Below, piece by piece: positions 36,515 through 44,061 of a stretch of 64,000 bases of DNA. Source of the DNA: Chryseobacterium culicis. Its GTDB lineage: Bacteria > Bacteroidota > Bacteroidia > Flavobacteriales > Weeksellaceae. The translations under genes were made by a program, and so were the position numbers. Every line of letters starts with the position of its first letter. Within the stretch, counting starts at the first letter, position 1. The stretch is taken from contig NZ_PCPP01000001.1 of assembly GCF_002979755.1 (NCBI RefSeq), positions 1 to 64,000 of the forward strand, written 5' to 3'. The notes below the pieces were generated by a model. The model saw only the letters and a program-made list of their open reading frames with translations. It searched no databases and was not told the origin of the DNA.

Positions 36515-37120
36515 TTATTTGAATACTTCAGGGGCTTTCTGAGCTCCTGCATCAGCTTTGAAATAAGGTTTTTCTTTAAAGTTGGTGAAATTCGCCAGAA
36601 TATTATTCGGGAAAGTCTTGATGGAAGTATTGTAATCCTTTGCAGCATCGTTATAATAAACAGTTTCTGTTCTGATACTGTTTTCGATAGCGGTATATTC
36701 TCTCTGGAAGTTGATATACTGCTGGTCTGCTTTTAAGTTAGGATAAGATTCTACTACGGCCATCAATCGGCTTAATGCACCCGATAATTCTCCTTGTGCA
36801 GCCTGGAATTTGGCAAGATCAGCTTCCGTCATATTCGTAGGATCAATATTGATAGAAGTCGCTTTGGAACGGGCTTCCACAACTTGAGTTAAAGTTTCCT
36901 GCTCAAATTTTGAATACGATTTTACCGTTCTTTCCAGGTTAGGAATAAGGTTCGCTCTTTTCTGATATACGGTCTCTACATTAGACCATTTTGCGTTTAC
37001 AGTCTGTTCTTTGTTGACAAAGCTGTTATATCCGCTTTTTCCCCAGAAGAATAGAATAGCAACAATAATAAGAAGGGCAATACCAATGGTTCCGGCACCC
37101 AGACATCCTTTATTTTTCAT
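36515..37120 (-). CDS. LemA family protein
   Basis: 201 aa. One N-terminal membrane helix (about 8-25), then a four-helix LemA domain with KWSNVETVYQKRANLIPNL and LSGALSRLMAVVESYPNLK, both conserved. Function unknown; lemA genes are regularly linked to TPM genes as here. Promoter box at 37151-37158 on the minus strand, back to back with that of folA. Confidence 0.95.
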   Translation of the reverse strand: MKNKGCLGAGTIGIALLIIVAILFFWGKSGYNSFVNKEQTVNAKWSNVETVYQKRANLIPNLERTVKSYSKFEQETLTQVVEARSKATSINIDPTNMTEADLAKFQAAQGELSGALSRLMAVVESYPNLKADQQYINFQREYTAIENSIRTETVYYNDAAKDYNTSIKTFPNNILANFTNFKEKPYFKADAGAQKAPEVFK

Positions 37121-37150
37121 AGTTTATTTTTTTAAATTTTTTGTGCTAAC

Positions 37151-37158
37151 CAAATATA
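37151..37158 (-). promoter_or_regulatory. Promoter -7 box of the lemA operon
   Basis: TATATTTG on the minus strand, 30 bases before the lemA start. Only 12 bases separate it from the divergent folA box. Confidence 0.6.
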
Positions 37159-37170
37159 CAAATTATGTGC

Positions 37171-37178
37171 TAATTTTG
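37171..37178 (+). promoter_or_regulatory. Promoter -7 box of folA
   Basis: TAATTTTG on the + strand, 15 bases before the folA ATG; back to back with the lemA box. Confidence 0.6.
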
Positions 37179-37193
37179 TAAAAAATTATTTGA

Positions 37194-37691
37194 ATGACAA
37201 CAATAGTGGTGGCAATGGGAGAGAAAAACGAAATTGGTTTTGAAAACCAGTTGCTTTGGCATCTTCCCAAAGATCTAAAACATTTTAAAGATATTACTTC
37301 AGGACATCCGATTATAATGGGAAGAAAAACATACGAAAGTATTGGCAAGCCTCTTCCGAACCGTACTAACATTGTTGTGTCAAGAAAAAAAGACTGGTTT
37401 GAAGAAGGAATTCTTATCGTGGGAAGCATCAAAGAAGCTTTGAAATTTGCTAAAAAGATTGATGAGGAAGTTTTCGTTATCGGTGGCGGAAATATCTACG
37501 AACAAACTATGGATATCGTGGATAGGCTTGAAGTGACTTTAGTTAAAGCAGATCTTCAGGCGGATACATTCTTTCCGAAAATAGATCCGAAAATCTGGAA
37601 AAAGACCAACGAAATCTGCCATGAGAAAGATGAAAAGAATGGCTATGATTTCTGTTTCCAGACGTTTGAAAAAATTAAGAGTAAAGCATAA
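37194..37691 (+). CDS. folA: Dihydrofolate reductase
   Basis: 165 aa, reduces dihydrofolate to tetrahydrofolate with NADPH. IVVAMGEKNEIGFENQLLWHLPKDL covers the Met20-like loop and the active-site acid in LPKDLKHFK. IIMGRKTYESIG binds NADPH, and VIGGGNIYEQ is the conserved late glycine motif. This enzyme is the trimethoprim target; no resistance reading is possible from sequence alone. thyA, often adjacent, is not here. Confidence 0.97.
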   Translation: MTTIVVAMGEKNEIGFENQLLWHLPKDLKHFKDITSGHPIIMGRKTYESIGKPLPNRTNIVVSRKKDWFEEGILIVGSIKEALKFAKKIDEEVFVIGGGNIYEQTMDIVDRLEVTLVKADLQADTFFPKIDPKIWKKTNEICHEKDEKNGYDFCFQTFEKIKSKA

Positions 37692-37693
37692 AA

Positions 37694-37789
37694 TCAATAG
37701 TCAATTTTTGCTTTGCAAAGTGAATTGTGAATTTCTCGCCGTTACAAAATTAACAACCGCAACGAATTGACCATTCACAATTGACTTTT
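37694..37789. repeat. Diverged solo copy of the 99-bp repeat
   Basis: About 96 bp that share ordered blocks with the array at 14371-14860: TTTTTGCTTTGCAA, GTGAATTGTGAATTT, then AATTGACCATTCAC and ATTGAC. The middle (CGCCGTTACA and on) is different. It follows the folA stop directly and precedes the promoter of the next gene. Confidence 0.75.
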
Positions 37790-37812
37790 TGAACTTTAAG
37801 CTCTAAATTTAT

Positions 37813-37820
37813 TATCTTTG
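37813..37820 (+). promoter_or_regulatory. Promoter -7 box of the 37839 gene
   Basis: TATCTTTG, 18 bases before the ATG at 37839. Confidence 0.55.
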
Positions 37821-37838
37821 CACTTCTAAAATTTAATA

Positions 37839-38408
37839 ATGAATAAATACATAAAAATTGCAGTAGCAGCACTTCTTATCCTGTTAGGACTTTATATGAT
37901 GTTTTTCACAAGAAATCTGGGATGGGGTATTGTTGTTTTTCTTTTAGCTGCATTCCCAATCTTACTATTCTTTAAAAATGAATATATCCTATTGGCATTC
38001 TGGCAATTGAGAAAACAAAATATGGAGAAAGCGGGTGAATGGTTATCAAAAATAACAGATTATAAAGGACAGCTTCATAAAACTCAGTATGGATATTTTC
38101 ACTATTTATCAGGATTGACACAAGCTCAGGATCATCCTGCTAAAGTAGAACCTTTCATGAAGAAAGCGTTGGAGTATGGTTTAAATATGAAGCACGACAG
38201 AGCAATGGCTACGTTGAATCTTGCGGCAGCAGCTATTTCCAAAGGAAGAAAACAGGAAGGGCAGAAGTTGCTGGAAGAGGCAAAAAGATTAGACAGCGCA
38301 GGAATGATGACGGATCAGATCAAAATGATGAAAGATCAGTTGAAAATGCCGACTATGCAAAAGCACATGCATAACCCGAATATGAGAAACAGAGGAAAAT
38401 TCTTCTAG
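37839..38408 (+). CDS. Membrane protein with TPR-like domain
   Basis: 189 aa. Two N-terminal membrane helices (about 5-22 and 28-46) followed by a soluble helical part with TPR-like pairs: AGEWLSKITDYKGQ, KVEPFMKKALEYGL and ATLNLAAAAISKGRKQEGQ. The C-terminus is Met/Asn/His-rich (MQKHMHNPNMRNRG). A role in protein-protein contact at the membrane is suggested by the TPR fold only. I do not recognise a named function. Confidence 0.75.
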   Translation: MNKYIKIAVAALLILLGLYMMFFTRNLGWGIVVFLLAAFPILLFFKNEYILLAFWQLRKQNMEKAGEWLSKITDYKGQLHKTQYGYFHYLSGLTQAQDHPAKVEPFMKKALEYGLNMKHDRAMATLNLAAAAISKGRKQEGQKLLEEAKRLDSAGMMTDQIKMMKDQLKMPTMQKHMHNPNMRNRGKFF

Positions 38409-38428
38409 TCAATAAAAAAATATAATAT

Positions 38429-38455
38429 AAAAGTCCTGATTTTTCAGGACTTTTT
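38429..38455. terminator. Bidirectional terminator overlapping a stop codon
   Basis: AAAAGTCCTGA, loop TTTT, TCAGGACTTTTT. The minus-strand gene at 38444-38983 ends inside it: its last codons and stop (AAA AGT CCT then TGA region) are part of the hairpin. It also terminates the + strand gene ending at 38408. Confidence 0.8.
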
Positions 38456-38983
38456 GCTTTTTATGATTGGAGGCGGCGGTGGAGGTGCCTCCTGTTTAAA
38501 AAATGTATCTTTTGGGTAAATGTTTTCCTTAACGGCAAACAAACTATCATGCTTCATAAACTTATCTTGGAGTCCGTCATCATAAAATTTCCGGCTTTGT
38601 TTTTTATAGGTTACCGTAACCAAAGGAAAATCTCCTTTCTCGTGCGGTTTATCTTCTTTGTTCAGGAATTTAAGATAATTTTCAAAAGACAGAGGATCGC
38701 TAGCTTTTACTTTATAGATTCTTTTAGGTAATGTTTGGCTCGTTTTACCATATGATGCTGTTTCAGAGTATTTCTCCAGAAACAGAGTATCATACTGCTT
38801 GGTAAAAGTATAGGTTTCAAATGCAAGGAATGTGCAGGCTGAAAGATCAGCCATGATCTTAACCGTATCTCCGTTTTCCATTCTTTCGGAAAAATGATAA
38901 AGATCTTTATTCAGATCAAATTGACTCTCGTGTTTGCAGGAGAATAAAGAAAATGAAAGAATGATAAGAGGTAATTTTTTCAC
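38444..38983 (-). CDS. Lipoprotein of unknown function
   Basis: Not recognised. With a GTG start at 38983 it is 179 aa and begins MKKLPLIILSFSLFSC, a normal lipoprotein signal. The longer frame from an ATG at 39016 puts 11 unusual residues in front and overlaps the channel gene's end by 29 bases, so GTG is preferred. The body is basic with YKVKASDPLSFENYLKFL in the middle and a C-terminal PPPPPP stretch before KSKKS. It is downstream of the TRIC-like gene and probably cotranscribed. Confidence 0.7.
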   Translation of the reverse strand: MKKLPLIILSFSLFSCKHESQFDLNKDLYHFSERMENGDTVKIMADLSACTFLAFETYTFTKQYDTLFLEKYSETASYGKTSQTLPKRIYKVKASDPLSFENYLKFLNKEDKPHEKGDFPLVTVTYKKQSRKFYDDGLQDKFMKHDSLFAVKENIYPKDTFFKQEAPPPPPPIIKSKKS

Positions 38984-38987
38984 AAAG

Positions 38988-39620
38988 TTACATTTCTGAA
39001 TTCTGGTCGTAGCCATAGAACTTAGGCATCTGCCAATGGTATTTTACGGCGAAGGTTCTTATAGCAACAATCAGTAAAATAGTGAAGATTTGTATAAAAG
39101 TATAAGAAAGCATGGTATATCTGGTCATTAATAAAAATGCAGAACCTCCCAATATACATGCGGTAGCATAAATTTCCTTTCTGAAAATCAAGGGAATTCT
39201 GTTGAGCAATATATCCCGGATAATCCCTCCGAAACAACCTGTTATGGTTCCTAAAGCAATACAAATCATAGGATGGATTCCTGCATTTAAGCCTTTCTGA
39301 ACTCCGATAATGGTAAATAATCCAAGACCAAAGCTGTCGAAGATAAATAAAGTGACTTTGAAGTTCTTTTCAAGAGATTTGAAGACCATTGAAAAAATGC
39401 TGGTCACGAGAATCAAAGCACACATCAGAAGATCATGCATCCAGAACACGGGGATATCAAGCAATAAATCTCTTACAGTTCCTCCTCCCACAGAAGTTAC
39501 AAATGCAATAATAAGCACTCCGAACGGATCAAGCCGTTTCTGCATTGCTGCAAAACTTCCTGACATGGAAAAGGCAATGGTCCCCAGGACTTCTATGGCA
39601 AAATTGAACTGTTCGTGCAT
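38988..39620 (-). CDS. TRIC/YicG-family cation channel (UPF0126)
   Basis: Inner-membrane protein of 210 aa from the prokaryotic trimeric intracellular cation channel family. It has seven helices in two UPF0126 repeats: GTIAFSMSGSFAAMQKRLDP with VTSVGGGTVRDLLL, then FDSFGLGLFTIIGVQKGLN with GTITGCFGGIIRDILL. The GGG-type kinks are the K+ pathway elements. The start at 39620 (MHEQFNF) is preferred over an upstream ATG at 39653, which is in the left arm of the heptamer repeat. Physiological role in bacteria is uncertain. Confidence 0.9.
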   Translation of the reverse strand: MHEQFNFAIEVLGTIAFSMSGSFAAMQKRLDPFGVLIIAFVTSVGGGTVRDLLLDIPVFWMHDLLMCALILVTSIFSMVFKSLEKNFKVTLFIFDSFGLGLFTIIGVQKGLNAGIHPMICIALGTITGCFGGIIRDILLNRIPLIFRKEIYATACILGGSAFLLMTRYTMLSYTFIQIFTILLIVAIRTFAVKYHWQMPKFYGYDQNSEM

Positions 39621-39637
39621 ATATGATGAGTATGAAT

Positions 39638-40068
39638 GATAAGTAATGAGCAATGAGTAATAAAAATTATGCCATTTAAATTTGCGATAATTTAAACTTA
39701 TATGTAGTCATAACTTTTACAAGTTCTTCACATTCTGTTTTTAAATGTAAAATTTTTTCCGGACTTACATATTCTAATTCTTCAATAATTTCAAGCCAAA
39801 GTTGAGTTTCATCAATTTCTTCGACTACTATGCACATTTTAGCAAATTTTTCTTTCTCCGATCTCGCTCTGGATACAGCTCTGTAATTGGCTGCCACAGA
39901 AGTTGCAGATCTGATAATTTGTTTTCTTATTATTGAAATATCATCCGAAAAAGGTAATGAAGAAAGCGTTCTAATGATAGTAATGGAAAAGCTTTTGGTT
40001 CTTTCCCTGAAAATTTGGTTAAAATCTATCCTATCAAAATTACTCATTACTTATTGCTCATTACTTAT
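39638..40068. mobile_element. Four-helix-bundle cassette with inverted repeat ends
   Basis: Left arm 39638-39661 and right arm 40039-40068 share ATAAGTAATGAGCAAT as an exact inverted match; the right arm has one extra 7-bp unit. Each arm is built of 7-bp units (GTAATGA-type). The only gene inside is the four-helix-bundle gene, whose first codons lie in the right arm and whose stop is about 15 bases from the left arm. coaD ends two bases from the right arm. No target-site duplication is evident. The mobile nature is inference. Confidence 0.5.
39676..40047 (-). CDS. Four-helix-bundle protein (23S rRNA IVS-type)
   Basis: 123 aa of the family first seen inside intervening sequences of 23S rRNA and also related to Avd of diversity-generating retroelements. 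Typical features are RTKSFSITIIRTLSSLPFSDD, the core IIRKQIIRSATSVAANYRAVSRARSEKEF-like run (here IRSATSVAANYRAVSRARSE) and the later EEIDETQLWLEIIEEL. The bundle is basic on one face and likely binds nucleic acid. Here it is free-standing, not in an rRNA, between coaD and the channel gene. No reverse transcriptase is near, so it is not part of a DGR. Function unknown. Confidence 0.88.
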   Translation of the reverse strand: MSNFDRIDFNQIFRERTKSFSITIIRTLSSLPFSDDISIIRKQIIRSATSVAANYRAVSRARSEKEKFAKMCIVVEEIDETQLWLEIIEELEYVSPEKILHLKTECEELVKVMTTYKFKLSQI

Positions 40069-40070
40069 AT

Positions 40071-40535
40071 TTATCTTTCCACTCTTACTGAGTCCGGAAC
40101 CATCAGTTCGTATTCACCGCCGTGGGTAATGATTTCCCTTACAATGCTGCTGCTGATGAAAGATTTTCCAGAAGAAGTCAGTAAAAATACGGTTTCCAGT
40201 TTTTTGTGAGCTAATGTTCTGTTGGTGTGAGCAATTGCTTTTTCAAATTCAAAATCGGCAGGGTTTCTCAGTCCTCGGATAATGTACTGAGCATTTTTCT
40301 CAAAACAGTAATCCACTGTTAAGCCTTCAAATGAGTCTACTTCCACGTTGGGAAACTCTGCTACAGAATTCTGGATAAATTCCATTCTTTTCTCAAGAGG
40401 GAACATATATTTTTTCTGAGAATTCTGGCCGATAGCGATGATTAATTTATCAAATAGCGGTGCCGCTCTTTCTATAATGTCGTAATGTCCTAGTGTAATC
40501 GGGTCAAAAGACCCTGGGAAAACAGCAATTTTCAT
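40071..40535 (-). CDS. coaD: Phosphopantetheine adenylyltransferase
   Basis: 154 aa enzyme of coenzyme A synthesis (4'-phosphopantetheine plus ATP to dephospho-CoA). Nucleotidyltransferase start AVFPGSFDPITLGHYDII with the HxGH-like T-L-G-H, then the ISSSIVREI motif. Size and motifs are complete. It follows ddl in the same direction with about 97 bp between, and the gap holds a TTCTAAC-type heptamer tract. Confidence 0.97.
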   Translation of the reverse strand: MKIAVFPGSFDPITLGHYDIIERAAPLFDKLIIAIGQNSQKKYMFPLEKRMEFIQNSVAEFPNVEVDSFEGLTVDYCFEKNAQYIIRGLRNPADFEFEKAIAHTNRTLAHKKLETVFLLTSSGKSFISSSIVREIITHGGEYELMVPDSVRVER

Positions 40536-40603
40536 GTTGTACGAGTTATAATTTTGAATCGTGAATTATCTGTTATAAGCTGTGAGTGTATATTGTTTCT
40601 GGC

Positions 40604-40631
40604 TTCTAACCTCTAATTTCTAACTTCTATT
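40604..40631. repeat. Heptamer tract next to ddl
   Basis: TTCTAAC, CTCTAAT, TTCTAAC, TTCTATT in register, ending at the ddl stop codon. Confidence 0.6.
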
Positions 40632-41615
40632 TTATTTATTAAGTGCTTTTTCAACTTCATTTCCGCAAAGATCCATGATGGAAATTCCATAATGTCTTGC
40701 CTGCTGAGGAAGGATACTTGCAGGAGAGAATCCTGGGTTGGTATTCATTTCAAGCATATAAGGAATCCCGTTCATCAGAATAAATTCACTTCTTGAAAAA
40801 CCGCTCATCCCTAATGAATTGTATGCTCTTTTAGCAATTTCTTCCACTCTCTTTGTGGTTTCTTCGTCAATTCTTGCCGGTGTAATTTCTTCAGAAGCTC
40901 CTTCGTATTTTGCTTCATAATCGAAAAACTCATTAGTAGGAACAATTTCTGTAATTCCTAACACAATAGTTTCTCCTTTAAAATCAATAACGCCTACAGA
41001 AACTTCCATACCATCAAGGAAACTTTCAATCAGGATTTCATTATCTTCTTTGAATGCAATTTCAGTAGCCGCAATCAGTTCTGATTTTTCTTTTACTTTG
41101 GAAATTCCCAGCGAAGATCCGGACTGATTAGGTTTTACAAACAGAGGAAGATTGAGTTCTGATACAATCTCATCCACATTGATGTTTTCCCCTTTTCTTA
41201 AATAAATACTTTTTGCAGAAGGAATTCCATATTTAGATAATACGGCAAGAGTGTCTTTTTTATTGAAAGTAAGGGCACTCTGGTAAAAATCACAACCTGT
41301 ATATTTTTGACCAATGGCATCCCAGTATGCCTGAAGAATTCCATTTTCCCCCGGAGTTCCGTGGATAATATTGAAACAAACATCAAATTTTAAGACTTCT
41401 CCATGATCTAAAGTCACAGAAAAATCTCCTCTGTTGATGGCATATTTTTTATCATTTTCTCCTAAAAAATACCATTCATCTTTAAGGACTACTACTTTAT
41501 ATACGTCATAGAGATTTCTGTCCAGAGAATCATAAATCAATTGTCCGCTTTTTAAAGAAACAACATATTCATCAGAATAGCCTCCCATTACTACGGCAAC
41601 ACTTTTTTTATTCAT
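40632..41615 (-). CDS. ddl: D-alanine--D-alanine ligase
   Basis: 327 aa ATP-grasp enzyme that makes D-Ala-D-Ala for peptidoglycan. VAVVMGGYSDEYVVSLKSG is the start motif, LFVKPNQSGSSLGISKV the ATP/substrate loop, and the end FILMNGIPYMLEMNTNPGFS carries the metal-binding Glu/Asn. A Met two codons upstream (41621) is also possible. The -7 box is at 41638-41645. It is divergent from the PASTA-domain gene, another wall-linked protein. Confidence 0.97.
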   Translation of the reverse strand: MNKKSVAVVMGGYSDEYVVSLKSGQLIYDSLDRNLYDVYKVVVLKDEWYFLGENDKKYAINRGDFSVTLDHGEVLKFDVCFNIIHGTPGENGILQAYWDAIGQKYTGCDFYQSALTFNKKDTLAVLSKYGIPSAKSIYLRKGENINVDEIVSELNLPLFVKPNQSGSSLGISKVKEKSELIAATEIAFKEDNEILIESFLDGMEVSVGVIDFKGETIVLGITEIVPTNEFFDYEAKYEGASEEITPARIDEETTKRVEEIAKRAYNSLGMSGFSRSEFILMNGIPYMLEMNTNPGFSPASILPQQARHYGISIMDLCGNEVEKALNK

Positions 41616-41637
41616 AACCATATAGTATCAATTAAGG

Positions 41638-41645
41638 CAAATTTA
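41638..41645 (-). promoter_or_regulatory. Promoter -7 box of ddl
   Basis: TAAATTTG on the minus strand, 16 to 22 bases before the candidate start codons. Confidence 0.6.
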
Positions 41646-41737
41646 ATCATTTTATACAATGCAATATGGGAAATCGGCAAATTTTAAAATCAAAAATGAA
41701 TTGTGTTAAATAAAAAGTCCATTCTAAAATTATTAGC

Positions 41738-41745
41738 TATATTTG
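41738..41745 (+). promoter_or_regulatory. Promoter -7 box of the PASTA gene
   Basis: TATATTTG. It lies inside the longer reading frame that begins with GTG at 41703 and 26 bases before the ATG at 41772, which supports the latter start. Confidence 0.65.
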
Positions 41746-41771
41746 CGGTTATAATTAAAGTATTTTTAAGT

Positions 41772-42863
41772 ATGCTTAAATCACTTTTCAATTGGAAAGT
41801 TTTACTGAATTTAGTAGTAGCCATCGGTGTTTTCGTGGGGCTTGTATGGCTTACATTTCGCTGGTTGGAATACCATACTAACCACGGTCAGGAAATTCCT
41901 GTTCCCAATATTGTAAATAAATCGGTACATGATGCCGTTAAAATATTAGATGATACAGGACTGGAATATGAAGTAGACAGTGCCAATTACGACCCGAAAT
42001 ACAGACCATTCCAGGTGTTGCAGGTATATCCTGCACCAGGTTCCCGTGTGAAAGACGGAAGAACGGTAACGCTTAAAGTAAATCCGAGAACATGGGCTCC
42101 TATTGCAGTGCCAAATGTTATCAACAAATATTCAGGACTGGCATTCCAGAGATTGGATCAGGTAGGTCTTAAAATCGGTGATACCATTTATGAGCCGAGT
42201 ATTCAGAAAGATGCTCTTTTAAGAATATTATATAAAGGAAATGCTGTAAACCCGGGAACTCGTTTGCCAAGATTCTCTACGATTGATGTAGTGGTAGGAT
42301 CCGGGCCTATGAGAAATATTTCTATTCCTAATGTAGTAGGACTTACGGTAAAAGAAGCGAGAGCTGTCATTGCCAAAAGTATGTTTGAAGTAGGATTGGT
42401 AGAACATGAAGATGGAAGTAAAGATGAGTCTGATATTATCTATTATCAGGATCCTGCTTCCGGAGATGTTCGTGATCAGGGAATGCAGATCGACCTTTGG
42501 GCGAGTAAGAAAACTCCGGCAGAACTAAGAGCTAAAGTAGAACAGCTGAATTCTATCTACCGTATGAAAGTGGATACATCACTTCCTCCGGTTCGATATG
42601 AAGAAGTACACAGTGAGCCAAGTTATGAAGCTCCCGTAGTGCCTGCTCCTGCGCCTAAAAGAGAAACTCCAAAGCCGGAAGTTCCGAAAACTGAAACTCC
42701 TAAAACTCAGACTACAGCAGCTAAACCAGTTGCTACCACTGTTGAAAAACCTAAAACGTCTGCAGGAAACGGTACTCATGCTACAGGAAGTACAGCCAAA
42801 CCGGCTGCAACAACACAACAGCCTGCGCAAAAGCCAAAAGCTAAGAAGGTTGTCGTAGAATAA
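41772..42863 (+). CDS. PASTA-domain membrane protein
   Basis: 363 aa. One N-terminal membrane helix (about 10-30) then three PASTA domains on the periplasmic side (about 40-105, 110-175 and 180-245; landmarks VPNIVNKSVHDAVKILDD, VPNVINKYSGLAF and IPNVVGLTVKEARAVI). The tail from about 275 is rich in Pro, Lys, Thr and Ala. PASTA domains bind peptidoglycan or beta-lactams in kinases and PBPs; here there is no kinase or transpeptidase part. The 41772 ATG is chosen from promoter position and the clean MLKSLFNWK start. Confidence 0.9.
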   Translation: MLKSLFNWKVLLNLVVAIGVFVGLVWLTFRWLEYHTNHGQEIPVPNIVNKSVHDAVKILDDTGLEYEVDSANYDPKYRPFQVLQVYPAPGSRVKDGRTVTLKVNPRTWAPIAVPNVINKYSGLAFQRLDQVGLKIGDTIYEPSIQKDALLRILYKGNAVNPGTRLPRFSTIDVVVGSGPMRNISIPNVVGLTVKEARAVIAKSMFEVGLVEHEDGSKDESDIIYYQDPASGDVRDQGMQIDLWASKKTPAELRAKVEQLNSIYRMKVDTSLPPVRYEEVHSEPSYEAPVVPAPAPKRETPKPEVPKTETPKTQTTAAKPVATTVEKPKTSAGNGTHATGSTAKPAATTQQPAQKPKAKKVVVE

Positions 42864-42885
42864 AATCAGATTAATATCAAAAATA

Positions 42886-42918
42886 CAGGCTTCAACTGCA
42901 AAATGTTGAGGCCTTTTG
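42886..42918 (+). terminator. Terminator after the PASTA gene
   Basis: AGGCTTCAAC and its complement GTTGAGGCCT around an 8-base loop, then TTTT. rluD begins 19 bases later, so readthrough or an internal promoter must serve it. Confidence 0.6.
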
Positions 42919-42936
42919 TGTAAAAAATATAAAACA

Positions 42937-44010
42937 ATGTCAGAAGATAACGACGATTTTTTAGATGAAGAATTATTAGATTCCAACAGTATTGAAAACA
43001 TCGATATTGATGAGGAAAATAAAGGTTTATATGAACATCTTAATATCACTGTTGACAGCAAGCAGGAACCGTTAAGAATTGATAAGTTCCTGTTAATATA
43101 CCGACAGAATTCTTCAAGGAATAAAATTTCACAGACCTGCAGAGCCGGAAATGTTATAGTGAACGGAACTGCGGTAAAGCAGAACTATCGTGTAAAACCA
43201 GGAGATCAGATTTCTGTACTGCTTACGCATCCTCCGAGAGAGAATGTCATTATTCCTCAGGATATCCCTGTGAATATCGTTTATGAAGATGATGACCTCG
43301 TTGTTGTGGATAAAGAACCAGGAATGGTGGTGCATCCTGGATTCGGTAACTGGGATGGTACATTAGTAAATGCGCTGGCGTTCCATTTCGAAAAGAACGG
43401 TCAGAAATCTGATCTTGACAGAGTAGGGCTTGTTCACCGAATTGATAAAGATACATCAGGACTATTGGTGATTGCTAAGAATGAATATGCATTAAGCTTC
43501 CTGGCAAAACAATTCTTTAACCGAACTACGAAAAGGCTGTATTGGGCTTTTGTGTGGGGAAATATGCAGGATGAAGAGGGTACAATCAGAGGTCATATCG
43601 GAAGGCATCCTAAAAACAGAATGCAGATGTCTGTTTATGAAGATGGCAGCCAGGGAAAACATGCAGTGACTCATTATAAGGTGTTGGAGAGGTTTAAATA
43701 CATGACATGGGTAGAGTGTAAACTGGAGACGGGAAGAACCCACCAGATCAGAGCGCATTTCAGGCATATAGGGCATACTTTGTTTAATGATGAAAGATAT
43801 GAGGGTCATACTCCTTTAAGAGGGATAAATCTTCCCAAATACAAGCAATTTATTAAAAATGTTTTTGAAATTTTGCCAAGACATGCTCTTCATGCACATA
43901 CCCTCGGATTTATACACCCAACGACAAAAAAGGAATTATATTTTGAGAGCCCAATGCCCAAAGATATGGCGGATGCTGTAAAAAAATGGAGAAATTATTT
44001 GGAAAACTAA
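42937..44010 (+). CDS. RluA-family 23S rRNA pseudouridine synthase (RluD-like)
   Basis: 357 aa enzyme that isomerises uridine to pseudouridine in 23S rRNA. After an acidic leader, an S4 RNA-binding domain (about 30-95; RIDKFLLIYRQNSSRNKISQ) precedes the catalytic domain with the Asp in GLVHRIDKDTSGLLVIAK and GRTHQIRAHFRHIGH. The start at 42937 is preferred over an ATG at 42916, which lies in the terminator tail. Exact target uridines (RluD type, helix 69) are inferred from the domain layout. Confidence 0.93.
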   Translation: MSEDNDDFLDEELLDSNSIENIDIDEENKGLYEHLNITVDSKQEPLRIDKFLLIYRQNSSRNKISQTCRAGNVIVNGTAVKQNYRVKPGDQISVLLTHPPRENVIIPQDIPVNIVYEDDDLVVVDKEPGMVVHPGFGNWDGTLVNALAFHFEKNGQKSDLDRVGLVHRIDKDTSGLLVIAKNEYALSFLAKQFFNRTTKRLYWAFVWGNMQDEEGTIRGHIGRHPKNRMQMSVYEDGSQGKHAVTHYKVLERFKYMTWVECKLETGRTHQIRAHFRHIGHTLFNDERYEGHTPLRGINLPKYKQFIKNVFEILPRHALHAHTLGFIHPTTKKELYFESPMPKDMADAVKKWRNYLEN

Positions 44011-44030
44011 AAATATATTGAGATTTTTTT

Positions 44031-44038
44031 TATATTTG
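44031..44038 (+). promoter_or_regulatory. Promoter -7 box of the PorP/SprF gene
   Basis: TATATTTG, 23 bases before the ATG at 44062, which supports that start over an earlier in-frame codon at 44044. Confidence 0.6.
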
Positions 44039-44061
44039 TTGAATTGAAATCAAGATTTGTT

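Noticed and set aside
39676..40047. Avd component of a diversity-generating retroelement
   Set aside because: No reverse transcriptase, template repeat or variable target gene in the flanks.
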